Shown: positions 8,557-17,832, numbered from the stretch's first letter. The stretch: DNA of 64,000 nucleotides from Lentzea pudingi (GCF_014646255.1 NZ_BMNC01000016.1:111509-175508); one strand, 5' to 3'. Notes: a model not told the origin generated them from the sequence alone. A program made the numbers and translations.

Positions 8557-9885
8557 ATGGAGCGCGTGTGCGTCATCGGGGCGGGGTCGTCCGGCATCGC
8601 CGCATGTCAGGTGCTCGGCGCCCGCGGCATCGAGTTCGACTGCTTCGAGACCGGGTCGGAGATCGGCGGCAACTGGCGCTACCTCAACGACAACGGGATG
8701 TCCTCGGCCTACCGGTCGCTGCACATCAACACCTCGCGGCAGATGATGGAGTTCAAGTCCTTCCCGATGCCGTCCCACCTGCCCGCGTACCCGTCGCACT
8801 TCCAGATCGCCGAGTACTTCGACGACTTCGTGAAGCACCACGGGTTCCGCGACCGCATCCGGTTCCGGACCGAGGTCACCTCCGTGTCCGTCGCGCCGGG
8901 CGGGTACTCCGTGACGACGCGCGACCGCGACACGGGCGAGGAGACGTCGCACGTCTACCGGTCGGTGATCGTCGCGAACGGGCACCACTGGTCGCCGCGG
9001 CTGCCCGAGCCCGCGTTCCCCGGCTCGTTCGACGGCGAACAGCTGCACGCGCACTTCTACAAGACGCCCGAGCGGTTCGCCGACAAGAAGGTGCTGGTCC
9101 TCGGCATCGGCAACTCCGCCTGCGACATCGCCGTCGAGTCGTCCCGCGTCTCGGCGCGGACGTTCCTCGCGATGCGCCGAGGCGCGCACATCATGCCCAA
9201 GTACCTCTTCGGCATGCCGACCGACCACCTGACGACCTCACCGCTCGCCCGCTTCGCGCCCGCGTGGCTGCAGGCGTTGTCGCTGCGGGTGATGCTGCGG
9301 CTGGCCCGCGGCAAGCTCACCGGCTACGGCCTGCCGGAACCGGGGCACGCCATCCTCGCCGCGCATCCGACGGTGTCCGACGACCTGCTGACGCGGCTCG
9401 GGCACGGCGACATCACCGTGAAACCGAACGTCGAACGGCTCGACGGGTCCGGTGTCGTGTTCGCGGACGGGTCCCGCGAACACGTCGACGTCATCGTCTA
9501 CTGCACCGGTTACAAGGTGGAATTCCCGTTTCTGGATCCGGCGGAGTTCCCGGCGGTGTCGTCCGAGGACAACGAGGTGTCGCTGTACCGGCGGGTCGTG
9601 GACCCGGCGCATCCCGGGCTGTACTTCCTCGGCCTGATCCAGCCCCTGGGGGCGATCATGCCGCTGGCCGAGGCCCAGGCCGAGTGGATCGCGGACCTGG
9701 TCTCCGGGCGCGGCGCGCTGCCCCCGGTCCCGGAGATGAAGGCGGAGATCACCTCGTACCGGGAGAAGCTGCGGCGCAGGTACGTGAGGTCGAAGCGGCA
9801 CACGTTCGAGGTCGACTTCCTCGGCTACCAGCGCGAGTTGCTTCAGGAACGGCGCGCGTGGGTACGGTCGGAGCGTGTCGTCTAG
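8557..9885 (+). CDS. Flavin-containing monooxygenase (FMO/Baeyer-Villiger type)
   Basis: A 442-aa NADPH/FAD monooxygenase. It shows the FAD-binding GAGSSG (residues 8-13), the FMO fingerprint F-x-G-x3-H-x3-Y in FDGEQLHAHFYK, the NADPH-binding GIGNSA, and the late CTGYK motif. Such enzymes oxygenate N- or S-containing nucleophiles or ketones; the substrate cannot be read from sequence. The frame is open upstream to 8521, but that region holds the promoter, so ATG 8557 is the start. Its end overlaps the phosphotransferase gene by 11 nt, so the two are probably co-transcribed. Confidence 0.9.
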   Translation: MERVCVIGAGSSGIAACQVLGARGIEFDCFETGSEIGGNWRYLNDNGMSSAYRSLHINTSRQMMEFKSFPMPSHLPAYPSHFQIAEYFDDFVKHHGFRDRIRFRTEVTSVSVAPGGYSVTTRDRDTGEETSHVYRSVIVANGHHWSPRLPEPAFPGSFDGEQLHAHFYKTPERFADKKVLVLGIGNSACDIAVESSRVSARTFLAMRRGAHIMPKYLFGMPTDHLTTSPLARFAPAWLQALSLRVMLRLARGKLTGYGLPEPGHAILAAHPTVSDDLLTRLGHGDITVKPNVERLDGSGVVFADGSREHVDVIVYCTGYKVEFPFLDPAEFPAVSSEDNEVSLYRRVVDPAHPGLYFLGLIQPLGAIMPLAEAQAEWIADLVSGRGALPPVPEMKAEITSYREKLRRRYVRSKRHTFEVDFLGYQRELLQERRAWVRSERVV

Positions 9886-10411
9886 CGCTCAGGTGATCGT
9901 CCTCAACGGCGGGTCCAGCTCCGGCAAGTCGGGCATCGCCCGGTGCCTGCAGGCGGTGCTGCCGCAGGCGTGGCTGGCGATAGGCGTCGACACGCTGATC
10001 GACGTGATGCCCGCCCGGCTGCGGCTCGGGTCCGAAGGGATCGGCTTCACCGACGGCGACGTCAGCGTCGGGCCTGAGTTCCAGCTGCTCGAGGACGCGT
10101 GGATGGCCGGCGTCGCCGCGATGGTGCGCGCCGGGGCACGGGTGATCGTGGACGACGTGTTCCTCGGCGGGGCCGAGTCGCGGCAGCGGTGGGAGAGGGC
10201 GCTGGACGGGCTCGCCGTGCTGTGGGTCGGGGTGCGGTGCGACGCCGAAGTCGCCGCGGGCCGGGAACTCGCCCGTGGCGACCGGATCGCCGGGATGGCC
10301 GAGGCGCAGGCCGACCTGGTGCACCGCGGGATGAGCTACGACGTCGAGGTCGACACCGCGAAGGCCGAGTCGGTCGAGTGCGCCAAGGTCATCGCCGCCC
10401 AAGTCGCCTGA
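9875..10411 (+). CDS. cpt: Chloramphenicol 3-O-phosphotransferase-like protein
   Basis: A 178-aa P-loop protein of the same length as Streptomyces venezuelae CPT and very like it from memory: the P-loop GGSSSGKS (12-19), a catalytic Asp at 39 in GVDTLID (CPT Asp37), DDVFLGGA, VLWVGVRCD and RGDRIAGM. CPT phosphorylates the C3 hydroxyl of chloramphenicol as producer self-resistance. The GTG start lies inside the end of the monooxygenase gene. No chloramphenicol biosynthetic genes are visible, so the native substrate may be another hydroxylated compound. The family assignment is firm and drug specificity is inference. Confidence 0.85.
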   Translation: MSSSAQVIVLNGGSSSGKSGIARCLQAVLPQAWLAIGVDTLIDVMPARLRLGSEGIGFTDGDVSVGPEFQLLEDAWMAGVAAMVRAGARVIVDDVFLGGAESRQRWERALDGLAVLWVGVRCDAEVAAGRELARGDRIAGMAEAQADLVHRGMSYDVEVDTAKAESVECAKVIAAQVA

Positions 10412-10418
10412 CGAAGAA

Positions 10419-10449
10419 CGGGGCCGCCGACATCACGTCAGCGGCCCCG
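10419..10449. terminator. Bidirectional terminator hairpin
   Basis: Stem CGGGGCCGC (10419-10427) with GCGGCCCCG (10441-10449) and a 13-nt loop, between the convergent ends of cpt and the semialdehyde dehydrogenase gene. Confidence 0.65.
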
Positions 10450-10465
10450 CTCGTCACGAGAACTC

Positions 10466-11968
10466 TCAGTGCACGCCCAGCACTCCGTCGATCCGGCGCG
10501 GGATGCCGAGCGGGTTCGCGTCCTGCAACTCCGCGGGCAGCAACGCGTCCGGCCACGACTGGTACGTCACCGGCGCGATCCAGCGGCGGATCGACGTGGC
10601 ACCCACGGACGTGTGCAGCGGGTTCGTCGTCGACGGCCACGGGCCACCGTGGTGCTGTCCCCACGCCACGGCGACACCGGTCGGCCAGGCGTTGAAGATG
10701 ATCCGGCCCGCCACGCGGCGCAGGACCTCGGCGACCTCACCGGCCTCCGCGTGGTCCGACTCGGCCGCGTGCACCGTGCCGGTCAGCGTGCCCGGCAGCT
10801 TCGCCAGCACCGAGTGCAGCTCCGCCGGCGACGAGTACGTCACGACCAGCGCGGCCGGGCCGAAGTGCTCCTCGGTCAGCTTCTCGAGGTTCTCCTCGAA
10901 CACCTTCACCGACGTGCTGAACAGCAGCGGGGCCACGGCCCACGCCTCGTCCGGGCGGGTACCCGTCGACACGACGGAGACGAGGTCCGACGCCGCCAGC
11001 GCGTCCGTGCCCGCCTTGTAGGAGTCGCACATCCGCTCGTTCAGCATCGCGCCGCCCGACGACGCGGCGACCGCCTCGCCCAGCGCGGGCACGATCGACT
11101 CCGGCGCGAACACCAGACCGGGGTTCGTGCAGAACTGCCCGACGCCCATCACCAGCGACTGCGCGAACCCGGCCGCGATGTCCGGGGTGGCCGCGCCGGG
11201 CAGGATCACCGTCGGGTTCACGCTGCCGAGCTCGCCGTAGAACGGGATCGGGTCCGGCCGGCCCTGCGCCAGGTCGAACAGCGCCCGGCCGCCCCCGGTG
11301 GACCCGGTGAACCCGACCGCGCGCACCGCGGAGTGCTTCACCAGCGCGACACCGGACTCGGTGCCGTACACGATCCCGAAGACACCCTCGGGCGCGCCGG
11401 CCTCACGCAGCGCGTCGATCACGACCCGCGCGGTCTCGCGCGACGTCGACGGGTGCGCCGAATGTGCCTTCACCACAACGGAACACCCGGACGCCAGCGC
11501 GGACGCCGTGTCGCCACCGGCCACCGAGAACGCGAACGGGAAGTTCGACGCGGAGAACACCGCGACCGTCCCCAGTGGACGGAGCACGCGTCGCAGCACC
11601 GGCCGAGGTGGGATGATGTCCGGATTCGCCGTGTCCAAAGTGGCCTCGACGTAGCTGCCCTCGCGCAGCACCTCGCCGAACAGCCGCAGCTGGTTCGTCG
11701 TGCGCTTGAGCTCGGTCGTCAGCCTCGGCACGCCCAGTGCCGTCTCGCCGTCGGCGGTCTCGACGAGCAACGCCGACTCGGCGTCGAGCGCGTCCGCCAC
11801 CTTCTCCAGCACCACGGCACGATCCGCCGCCGGAACGACCGACCACGCCGAGAACGCGATGGCCGCGGCGGTCGCGATGCGGTCCACCTCGCTGTCGGGG
11901 GTCTTCGCGATCGGTTCGCCGAACGGCTCACCGGTCCGCGGGTTGTAGCCCTGCACGCCGTGGCTCAA
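10466..11968 (-). CDS. 2,5-dioxovalerate (ketoglutarate semialdehyde) dehydrogenase
   Basis: A 500-aa aldehyde dehydrogenase that oxidises 2,5-dioxovalerate to 2-oxoglutarate with NAD(P), the last step of oxidative uronate/aldarate breakdown. It carries the catalytic glutamate in YGELGSVNP and cysteine in GQFCTNPGL, both typical of the semialdehyde-dehydrogenase branch found with KdgD. The start is a TTG at 11968: it has AAGGAGG seven bases upstream and overlaps the stop of udh as TTGA. The frame runs on to 12289, but that part is an out-of-frame shadow of udh. It is co-transcribed with iclR and udh. Confidence 0.9.
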   Translation of the reverse strand: MSHGVQGYNPRTGEPFGEPIAKTPDSEVDRIATAAAIAFSAWSVVPAADRAVVLEKVADALDAESALLVETADGETALGVPRLTTELKRTTNQLRLFGEVLREGSYVEATLDTANPDIIPPRPVLRRVLRPLGTVAVFSASNFPFAFSVAGGDTASALASGCSVVVKAHSAHPSTSRETARVVIDALREAGAPEGVFGIVYGTESGVALVKHSAVRAVGFTGSTGGGRALFDLAQGRPDPIPFYGELGSVNPTVILPGAATPDIAAGFAQSLVMGVGQFCTNPGLVFAPESIVPALGEAVAASSGGAMLNERMCDSYKAGTDALAASDLVSVVSTGTRPDEAWAVAPLLFSTSVKVFEENLEKLTEEHFGPAALVVTYSSPAELHSVLAKLPGTLTGTVHAAESDHAEAGEVAEVLRRVAGRIIFNAWPTGVAVAWGQHHGGPWPSTTNPLHTSVGATSIRRWIAPVTYQSWPDALLPAELQDANPLGIPRRIDGVLGVH

Positions 11969-12789
11969 CGCCCTGCCTCCTTGACTGCCGTGTCGAAATC
12001 GGGGCCGCACCAGACCCCGCCCACGTACCTCGCCGCGGGCGACGAGGGGTCGAGCTCGCCGTGCTGCTCCAGCACGGCGGCCGCGTACACCTCGGAGTCG
12101 TCCTGCGGCTCGTAACCGAGAGCGCGGGCCTCGTCGAGCGAGAACCAGCCGCGCTTGTTGTCCGAAACGCCCCACACCACGCGGAAACCCGGTGACGGGG
12201 CGGAAAGACACGCCTCGAACAGGCGCGCGCCGTCGTCCGGCGACATCCACGTCGACAGCATCCGCACGTCCTTCGGCTTCTCGAAGCACGAACCGATGCG
12301 AATCGCGATCACGTCCATGCCGTAGCGGTCGGCGTACAGCGATCCGAGCGCCTCCAACGCCACCTTCGACACACCGTAGTAGGTGTCCGGGCGGGGGAAC
12401 GCGTAGTCACCGGCCTCGCCGTCCGCGCGCTCGAGGTACCCGACGGCGTGGTTCGAGCTGGCCAGGATCACGCGGCGGACGCCGGAGCGCCGTGCGGCCT
12501 CCAGCACCGTGTGCGTGCCGTCGATGTTGACGCGCAGGATCTTGTCCCACGACTCCTCGAGGCTGTGGCCACCGAGGTGGATCACCGCGTCGACGTCCTT
12601 CGACGCCGCTTCCATCGCGGCCATGTCGGTCACCGACGCCTCGACGAGCTCGACGTTCTCGCCGTCGGCGGCCGCGGGGAGCTCCGCGATGTCCAGCAGC
12701 CGCAGGAGGCGGCCTTCCGCGGCGAGACGGGAACGCATCAGCGTTCCCACCCCTCCACCGGCGCCGGTGATCAGGATGCGTGCGGTCAC
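11965..12789 (-). CDS. udh: Uronate dehydrogenase
   Basis: A 274-aa short-chain (extended SDR) enzyme that oxidises D-glucuronate or D-galacturonate to the aldaro-lactone with NAD. The Rossmann motif is GAGGGVG (9-15). The catalytic Tyr138 and Lys142 are in YYGVSK. The stretches SSNHAVGY, RIGSC and MLSTWMSPDD match characterised Agrobacterium Udh. GTG 12789 with GGAAGG nine bases upstream is preferred over GTG 12825. It lies between iclR and the semialdehyde dehydrogenase, so the regulator and two enzymes form one unit; the remaining steps are in the divergent operon. Confidence 0.88.
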   Translation of the reverse strand: MTARILITGAGGGVGTLMRSRLAAEGRLLRLLDIAELPAAADGENVELVEASVTDMAAMEAASKDVDAVIHLGGHSLEESWDKILRVNIDGTHTVLEAARRSGVRRVILASSNHAVGYLERADGEAGDYAFPRPDTYYGVSKVALEALGSLYADRYGMDVIAIRIGSCFEKPKDVRMLSTWMSPDDGARLFEACLSAPSPGFRVVWGVSDNKRGWFSLDEARALGYEPQDDSEVYAAAVLEQHGELDPSSPAARYVGGVWCGPDFDTAVKEAGR

Positions 12790-12829
12790 GGGTGGGAACC
12801 TTCCATCTTGAACAGGTGTCGGCACGAAC

Positions 12830-13618
12830 TCAGCGACCGAACTGGCGGAGGAGTTCGGTGATGGTCCTGGCGGCGTCGAGCAGGGCGGAGATGACCTGCC
12901 GCTCGTGCTCCGGGGTGAGCCTGCCCAGCGGGACCGAGCAGCTCATGGCGTCGAGAACGGGGTTGCGGTAGGGCAGCGCCACCGCGAAACAACCCAGGCC
13001 GGGAGTGTTCTCCTCGCGCTCGTGGGCGTACCCGACGTTGCGGAACCCAGCGAGCTGCTCGTGCAGCGCGGGGCGTTCGACCACGGTGTTGGGAGTCAGC
13101 GGCGCCAGCACCTCGGGGAGGAGCAGATCGACCTCCTCCGGCGTGCGCGTCGAGAGCACGGCCTTGCCCAGCGACGTGGAGTGCGCGGGCAGCCGGCGGC
13201 CGACGCGCGACACCACGCGCAGATGGTGCTCGGACTCGCGGCTCGCCAGGTAGACGACGTCCCCGCCGTCCAAACGGGCAAGGTGGACGGTCTCGTTGAT
13301 GTCCTGGCGGACCTGCTCCATCACGCGGATGGCCGCCCGCACCACGGGGTCGTGGTCCAAATAGGACGTACCGACGAGCAGCGCGCGCACGCCGATGCCG
13401 TAGGTGCCCCGGTCCGAGTCGACCTCCACCCAGCCGCGCGCGACCAGCGTCTGCAACAGCATGTAGAGGCTGGACTTCGGATAGCTGAGCTCGCGGTGCA
13501 GCTCGGTGAGCGTCAGTCTGCGGTCTGACGCGGACAGCACTTCGAGCAGCTCCACCGTGCGGTCGGCTGACTTCACCGCGCCCGGACGAGCTGTGCCCTT
13601 GTCGATCGGCGACGCCAC
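12830..13618 (-). CDS. IclR-family regulator of the uronate/aldarate genes
   Basis: A 262-aa regulator with an N-terminal winged helix (LTLTELHRELSYPKSSLYMLL, about residues 35-55) and a C-terminal IclR effector domain (THSTSLGKAVLS-like and GCFAVALPYRN segments). It is divergent from the transport operon across 124 bp holding inverted and direct repeats, and heads the udh-dehydrogenase unit. Family members in this setting usually repress until a sugar acid binds. The GTG start has GAGGAGG immediately upstream (spacing about 4). The effector, perhaps an aldarate or 5-dehydro-4-deoxyglucarate, is inference. Confidence 0.88.
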   Translation of the reverse strand: MASPIDKGTARPGAVKSADRTVELLEVLSASDRRLTLTELHRELSYPKSSLYMLLQTLVARGWVEVDSDRGTYGIGVRALLVGTSYLDHDPVVRAAIRVMEQVRQDINETVHLARLDGGDVVYLASRESEHHLRVVSRVGRRLPAHSTSLGKAVLSTRTPEEVDLLLPEVLAPLTPNTVVERPALHEQLAGFRNVGYAHEREENTPGLGCFAVALPYRNPVLDAMSCSVPLGRLTPEHERQVISALLDAARTITELLRQFGR

Positions 13619-13687
13619 CTGGCCTCCTCGAAACAGGTAAGCAACTTGCCCTTGACACGTTGCTGTCCTGATTCTTACAGTCCTGCA

Positions 13688-13726
13688 CCAGGTTCACAAG
13701 TACGACCCAGGTTCATATATCTGAAC
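13688..13726. promoter_or_regulatory. Candidate IclR operator
   Basis: CCAGGTTCA occurs twice in direct orientation (13688-13696 and 13707-13715), 19 bases apart. The second copy runs into the dyad GTTCATATATCTGAAC (13711-13726), whose 5-bp arms flank six bases. It lies between the divergent iclR and binding-protein genes, ending 16 bases before the plus-strand ATG. Confidence 0.5.
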
Positions 13727-13742
13727 GCGAAGGGCTTCGACG

Positions 13743-15062
13743 ATGCGCCGTAGAACTGCCACAACACTCGCCACGCTGGGCGTGGCCGCGCTGCTCGCGG
13801 GCTGTGGCAGCAGTGGCAGCACGGCGACGTCGAGCAAGGACCCGAACAAGCCTCTGGAGGTGTGGACCCGCTCCACCGAGGCGACCGCGAAGGTCTACGA
13901 GAAGATCTTCAAGTCGTTCACCGAGAAGACCGGCGTGCAGGTCGACTACAAGCCGATCTTCAACGACTTCGACAAGCAGGTGCAGCAGCGCGCCGCGTCA
14001 AAGGACCTCCCCGACGTCGTCATCACCGACACCGGCTCGCTCGGCAACTTCGTCAAGCAGGGCTGGACGACCGAGGTCAACCGCGACGACATCGCGGGCG
14101 GCGCCGACGTCGTCGACCGCGCGTGGAACAACGGGAAGGGCGCGGACGGCAAGTTCTACGCCATCCCCTACTCCACCCAGGCGATGGTGACGCTCGTCCG
14201 CAAGGACTGGCGCGAGAAGCTCGGCAAGCCGATCCCCACCACGTGGGAGGAGCTCGACGACCTCGCGAAGGCCTTCACCTCCGGCGACCCCGACGGCAAC
14301 GGGCAGAACGACACCTACGGCATGCTCGTGCCGGGCACGACCGACCGCGGCTACCTCGGGTGGTGGGCGGCCAGCTACATCTGGCAGGGCGGCGGCGACA
14401 TCCTCGAGGACGAGGGCGACGGCAAGTTCCGCGTCGGCATCGACTCGCCGGAGTCGACCAGGGCCGTCGAACGGCTGCGCAAGCTCTTCTGCGAGGACAA
14501 GGTCATGCAGCCCGGCTCGCTGACCCTCGGCACGAACGACGCGCACCCGCTGTTCGAGTCCGGCAAGAGCGGCATCTACCTCACCGGCCCGTACATGATC
14601 GGCCGCTTCGACAAGTCGCTCGGCAAGGACAAGTACGAGGTCATCGCGTCGCCGAAGGGCCCGGCCGGTGCCACGGTCCTCGGTGAGGGCGAGAACATCT
14701 ACCAGATGGCCGGCTCCGCGAAGACCGCCGACCAGAAGAAGCTCGCCGAGTACCTGATCACCTCCGAGGCGCAGCAGGCCGGCATGAAGGGCGACCCGCA
14801 GCCGGTCGTGCGCCTGCCCGTCAACAAGACCGTCGACGTCAACGCGACGTACAAGGACCCGCGCTGGGCGACGGTGGCGGGCGTGTACTCCAGCGAGGCG
14901 CGGCCGTTCCCCAGCGTCCCGAACTTCGCGCCGTTCCGGCAGAAGACCTCGGAGACCCTCAACTCCATCTTCGCGAAGTGCCCCGCTGACTCCTCGGCCG
15001 AGCTGAAGGCGCTGGCGGAGTCGCTCAAGAAGGAACTCGAGAACCAGAAGGCGTCGAAGTGA
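13743..15062 (+). CDS. ABC sugar(-acid) substrate-binding lipoprotein
   Basis: A 439-aa family 1 solute-binding protein. The signal peptide ends in the lipobox LLAGC with the lipidated Cys at residue 21, followed by a Ser/Thr-rich linker and LEVWTRSTEATAKVYEKIF, the start of lobe 1. It is the first gene of a six-gene operon in which each junction from here to KdgD overlaps by 4 nt. Its place with uronate/aldarate enzymes suggests a uronate, aldarate or oligo-uronide ligand. AAGGG lies eight bases before the ATG. Confidence 0.92.
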   Translation: MRRRTATTLATLGVAALLAGCGSSGSTATSSKDPNKPLEVWTRSTEATAKVYEKIFKSFTEKTGVQVDYKPIFNDFDKQVQQRAASKDLPDVVITDTGSLGNFVKQGWTTEVNRDDIAGGADVVDRAWNNGKGADGKFYAIPYSTQAMVTLVRKDWREKLGKPIPTTWEELDDLAKAFTSGDPDGNGQNDTYGMLVPGTTDRGYLGWWAASYIWQGGGDILEDEGDGKFRVGIDSPESTRAVERLRKLFCEDKVMQPGSLTLGTNDAHPLFESGKSGIYLTGPYMIGRFDKSLGKDKYEVIASPKGPAGATVLGEGENIYQMAGSAKTADQKKLAEYLITSEAQQAGMKGDPQPVVRLPVNKTVDVNATYKDPRWATVAGVYSSEARPFPSVPNFAPFRQKTSETLNSIFAKCPADSSAELKALAESLKKELENQKASK

Positions 15063-16030
15063 CCGCTGTTCGATCACTCGGCGACACCCGAGACGTGGGC
15101 TCGACGGCTAGTGGCGGCGGTGCCGTCGAAACCCACCCCGTGAGGCGGCGCCGCCGGCGCCGCCTCACGGGAGCCACCTACGTGCCGTGGCTCTTCCTGC
15201 TCCCCGCCGCGCTGATCTTCCTGGTCTTCAAGTTCATCCCGATGGCCGAGGGCATCCGGCTTTCGTTGTTCGAGGTCCGGCCTTTTCTCGGGGACATCTT
15301 CGTCGGTTTCAAGAACTACGCGACGATCCTGCAGGACGAGAAGTTCCTGACCGCCAGCTGGCACACCCTCGTGCTGGCCGGCGGTCAGACGGTCGGCGCG
15401 ATGGTGATCGGCTTCTTCCTCGCGTTGCTGCTCGAAGGCCACACCAAGTCGCTGTGGTTCGTCCGGTCCGCGGTGTTCCTGCCCGTCGTGGCGGCCACCG
15501 CGGTCATCGGTGAGATCTGGCGGCTGTTCTTCTACCCGGCGCCGGAAGGCTTCCTCAACGAGCTCATCTCGTGGGTCGGCCTCGGGCCCTGGGAGTACAT
15601 CCACAGCACCGACACCTCGCTGGTGTCGGTCATGTTCGTGGGCATCTGGAAGCACGCGCCGTACGACATGGTGCTCATCCTCGCCGGGCTCGCCGGCATC
15701 GACCGCCAGCAGTACGAGGCCGCCGCGATCGACGGGGCCTCGACGCCGCAACGGATCTGGAACGTGACGCTCCCCGCGTTGCGCCCGGTCATCACGATCC
15801 TCCTGACGCTGGCGGCGATCCGCGGCCTGCGCGTCTTCACCGAGGTGTACGTGCTCACCGGAGGTGGTCCGGCCGGATCGACCGACGTCTGGATGACCCG
15901 CGTCTACACCACGGCGTTCGAACAGTCCGAAGCCGGACTCGCATCGGCTGGTTCTGTGCTGTTGTTCCTGGTTACCTTGATTCTGACGGTCAGCGTGCAG
16001 TGGTACCGCCGCAGAAGGGAAGCGCGATGA
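15059..16030 (+). CDS. ABC sugar permease, MalF type
   Basis: A 323-aa inner-membrane permease. After a basic, Arg-rich cytoplasmic N-terminus (RRRRRRLTG) come about six membrane segments. The ABC-coupling EAA loop is present as EAAAIDGASTPQRIWNVTLP (about residues 221-240). The GTG start overlaps the binding-protein stop (GTGA). It pairs with the next gene to form the channel. No ATPase gene is in the operon; in actinobacteria such importers commonly share an MsiK-type ATPase encoded elsewhere. Confidence 0.92.
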   Translation: MTAVRSLGDTRDVGSTASGGGAVETHPVRRRRRRRLTGATYVPWLFLLPAALIFLVFKFIPMAEGIRLSLFEVRPFLGDIFVGFKNYATILQDEKFLTASWHTLVLAGGQTVGAMVIGFFLALLLEGHTKSLWFVRSAVFLPVVAATAVIGEIWRLFFYPAPEGFLNELISWVGLGPWEYIHSTDTSLVSVMFVGIWKHAPYDMVLILAGLAGIDRQQYEAAAIDGASTPQRIWNVTLPALRPVITILLTLAAIRGLRVFTEVYVLTGGGPAGSTDVWMTRVYTTAFEQSEAGLASAGSVLLFLVTLILTVSVQWYRRRREAR

Positions 16031-16908
16031 GCACCGTGAACTCAAGCCGCTTCGACAGCGCCATCGGCTGGTCCGCCCGTCCGGACGCGTGGGTCAGCAA
16101 GGGCATCCGGTTCCTTTTCAGCGCCCTCGCTGTAATCCTTTTCTGCGGCCCGCTGCTGGTCATCTTCTCCGGCGCGTTCGACCACAACCCGGACCCGACC
16201 AAGCTGTCGGTGATCCCGGCCAACCCGTCGCTGATCAACTTCCAGGTCGCGGCGGAGAACCAGATCTGGCACTACCTGATGAACTCGTTGATCATCGCCG
16301 GTGGTGCGCTGCTGTTGCAGCTGTCGGTGAGCGTTTTCGCCGCGTACGCGTTGGCGCGCAAGAAGTTCCGCGGTCAGGCCATCGCCCTGTTGGTCATCCT
16401 CGCCACGATGATGTTGCCGGAGGAGGTCATCGCGATCCCGCTCTCGCTGGTGATCGGAGACCTACCGCTGGTGCACGTGAGTCTGAAGGGCACCCTGCTC
16501 GGCGTCATCCTCCCGCTGGGGGCTTGGGGTTTCTCCATCTTCGTCATGACGGAGTTCATGAAGGAGATCCCCAACGAACTGGAGGAGGCGGCCAAAGTGG
16601 ACGGTGCCGGGGAGCTGCGCCTCTTCGCGCAGATCATCCTCCCGCTGTGCAAGCCCGCCCTCGGCGTCATCGCCGTGTTCGGCTTCAACATGATTTGGGA
16701 GCAGTACCTGCTCCCCCTGATCGTCGCCGCTGACCCCTCCGATTACACGCTCACGGTCGCACTTCTCGCGCTCCGGTCCGACGACATGGTCGGAACGGGC
16801 ATCGTGCTGGCCGGTGCGTTGCTGGCGCTGGTACCGAGCCTGGTCGTGTACCTGTCGCTGCAGAAGTCCTTCCTGCGTGGGATCACCACCGGAGCGATCA
16901 AGGGATGA
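16027..16908 (+). CDS. ABC sugar permease, MalG type
   Basis: A 293-aa permease with about six membrane segments and the EAA loop ELEEAAKVDGAGELRLFAQI. The reading frame stays open far upstream, but the ATG at 16027 overlaps the preceding stop as ATGA and begins the conserved N-terminus MSTVNSSRFDS, so it is the start. The second half of the importer channel; its stop overlaps the KdgD start. Confidence 0.92.
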   Translation: MSTVNSSRFDSAIGWSARPDAWVSKGIRFLFSALAVILFCGPLLVIFSGAFDHNPDPTKLSVIPANPSLINFQVAAENQIWHYLMNSLIIAGGALLLQLSVSVFAAYALARKKFRGQAIALLVILATMMLPEEVIAIPLSLVIGDLPLVHVSLKGTLLGVILPLGAWGFSIFVMTEFMKEIPNELEEAAKVDGAGELRLFAQIILPLCKPALGVIAVFGFNMIWEQYLLPLIVAADPSDYTLTVALLALRSDDMVGTGIVLAGALLALVPSLVVYLSLQKSFLRGITTGAIKG

Positions 16909-17819
16909 GTCTGGTTATGCAACTCGATGGTGTGCTGTTCTTTCCGGTGACCCCGTTCGACAGCGAGGGGAACGTCGCGTACGACGTGCTCGCCGAGCAC
17001 GTCAAGCACGGTGTCTCCGCCGGGCCGGGCGCGGTGTTCGCGGCCTGCGGCACCGGCGAGTTCCACGCGCTGGAGCTGGGCGAGTTCGAGAGAGTGGTCG
17101 CGGTCGCGGTCGAGGCGACCGCGGGCAAGGTGCCGGTGTTCGCCGGCGCGGGCGGCTCGGTCGCGCAGACCAAGCAGTTCGTGCAGGCGGCGGAACGCGC
17201 CGGTGCCAACGGCATCCTGCTGCTGCCGCCGTACCTGGTGACCAATCCGGCCGCCGGTCTGGTGCGGTACGTGGCCGAGGTCGCCGCCATCACCGAACTG
17301 CCGATCATCGTGTACCAGCGCAACAACGCGCGGTTCACGCCGGACACCGCGGTCGAGGTGGCGCGGATCCCGAACGTCGTCGGCCTGAAGGACGGCCTCG
17401 GCGACCTCGACCAGATGCAGCGCGTCGTGCTCTCGGTCCGTGCCAACGTTGACAAGCCGTTCCAGTTCTTCAACGGCCTGCCGACCGCGGAGATGACGCA
17501 GCTCGCGTACCGGGCCATCGGCGTCGAGCTCTACTCGTCGGCGGTGTTCTGCTTCGCGCCGGAGATCTCGCTCGGCTTCTACAACGCCGTGCAGTCCGGC
17601 GACACGAAGCTCGTGAACCGGTACCTGTACGAGTTCTACAAGCCCCTGGTCGAGCTGCGGGACCAGGTGCCCGGCTACGCGGTGGCCCTGGTGAAGGCCG
17701 CGGTGCGCGCGAACGGCCTCGATGTCGGCGGCGTGCGCCCGCCGCTGGTGGACCCGGCCGACGAGCACCTGGCCGCCCTGGACGAGATCATCGCCGCGGG
17801 CAAGGCCCTGCTGAGCTGA
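16905..17819 (+). CDS. kdgD: 5-dehydro-4-deoxyglucarate dehydratase
   Basis: A 304-aa member of the DHDPS/NAL aldolase superfamily. It decarboxylates and dehydrates 5-dehydro-4-deoxy-D-glucarate to 2,5-dioxovalerate, the substrate of the dehydrogenase at 10466-11968. It shows the family start GVLFFPVTPF, the GTGE binding loop (CGTGEFHAL), the conserved tyrosine in IIVYQRNN and the Schiff-base lysine in VVGLKDGLGD. The start overlaps the permease stop (ATGA). Its pairing with GudD and the dehydrogenase makes this assignment stronger than sequence alone. Confidence 0.93.
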   Translation: MSLVMQLDGVLFFPVTPFDSEGNVAYDVLAEHVKHGVSAGPGAVFAACGTGEFHALELGEFERVVAVAVEATAGKVPVFAGAGGSVAQTKQFVQAAERAGANGILLLPPYLVTNPAAGLVRYVAEVAAITELPIIVYQRNNARFTPDTAVEVARIPNVVGLKDGLGDLDQMQRVVLSVRANVDKPFQFFNGLPTAEMTQLAYRAIGVELYSSAVFCFAPEISLGFYNAVQSGDTKLVNRYLYEFYKPLVELRDQVPGYAVALVKAAVRANGLDVGGVRPPLVDPADEHLAALDEIIAAGKALLS

Positions 17820-17832
17820 GAGGGCGTTCGGA

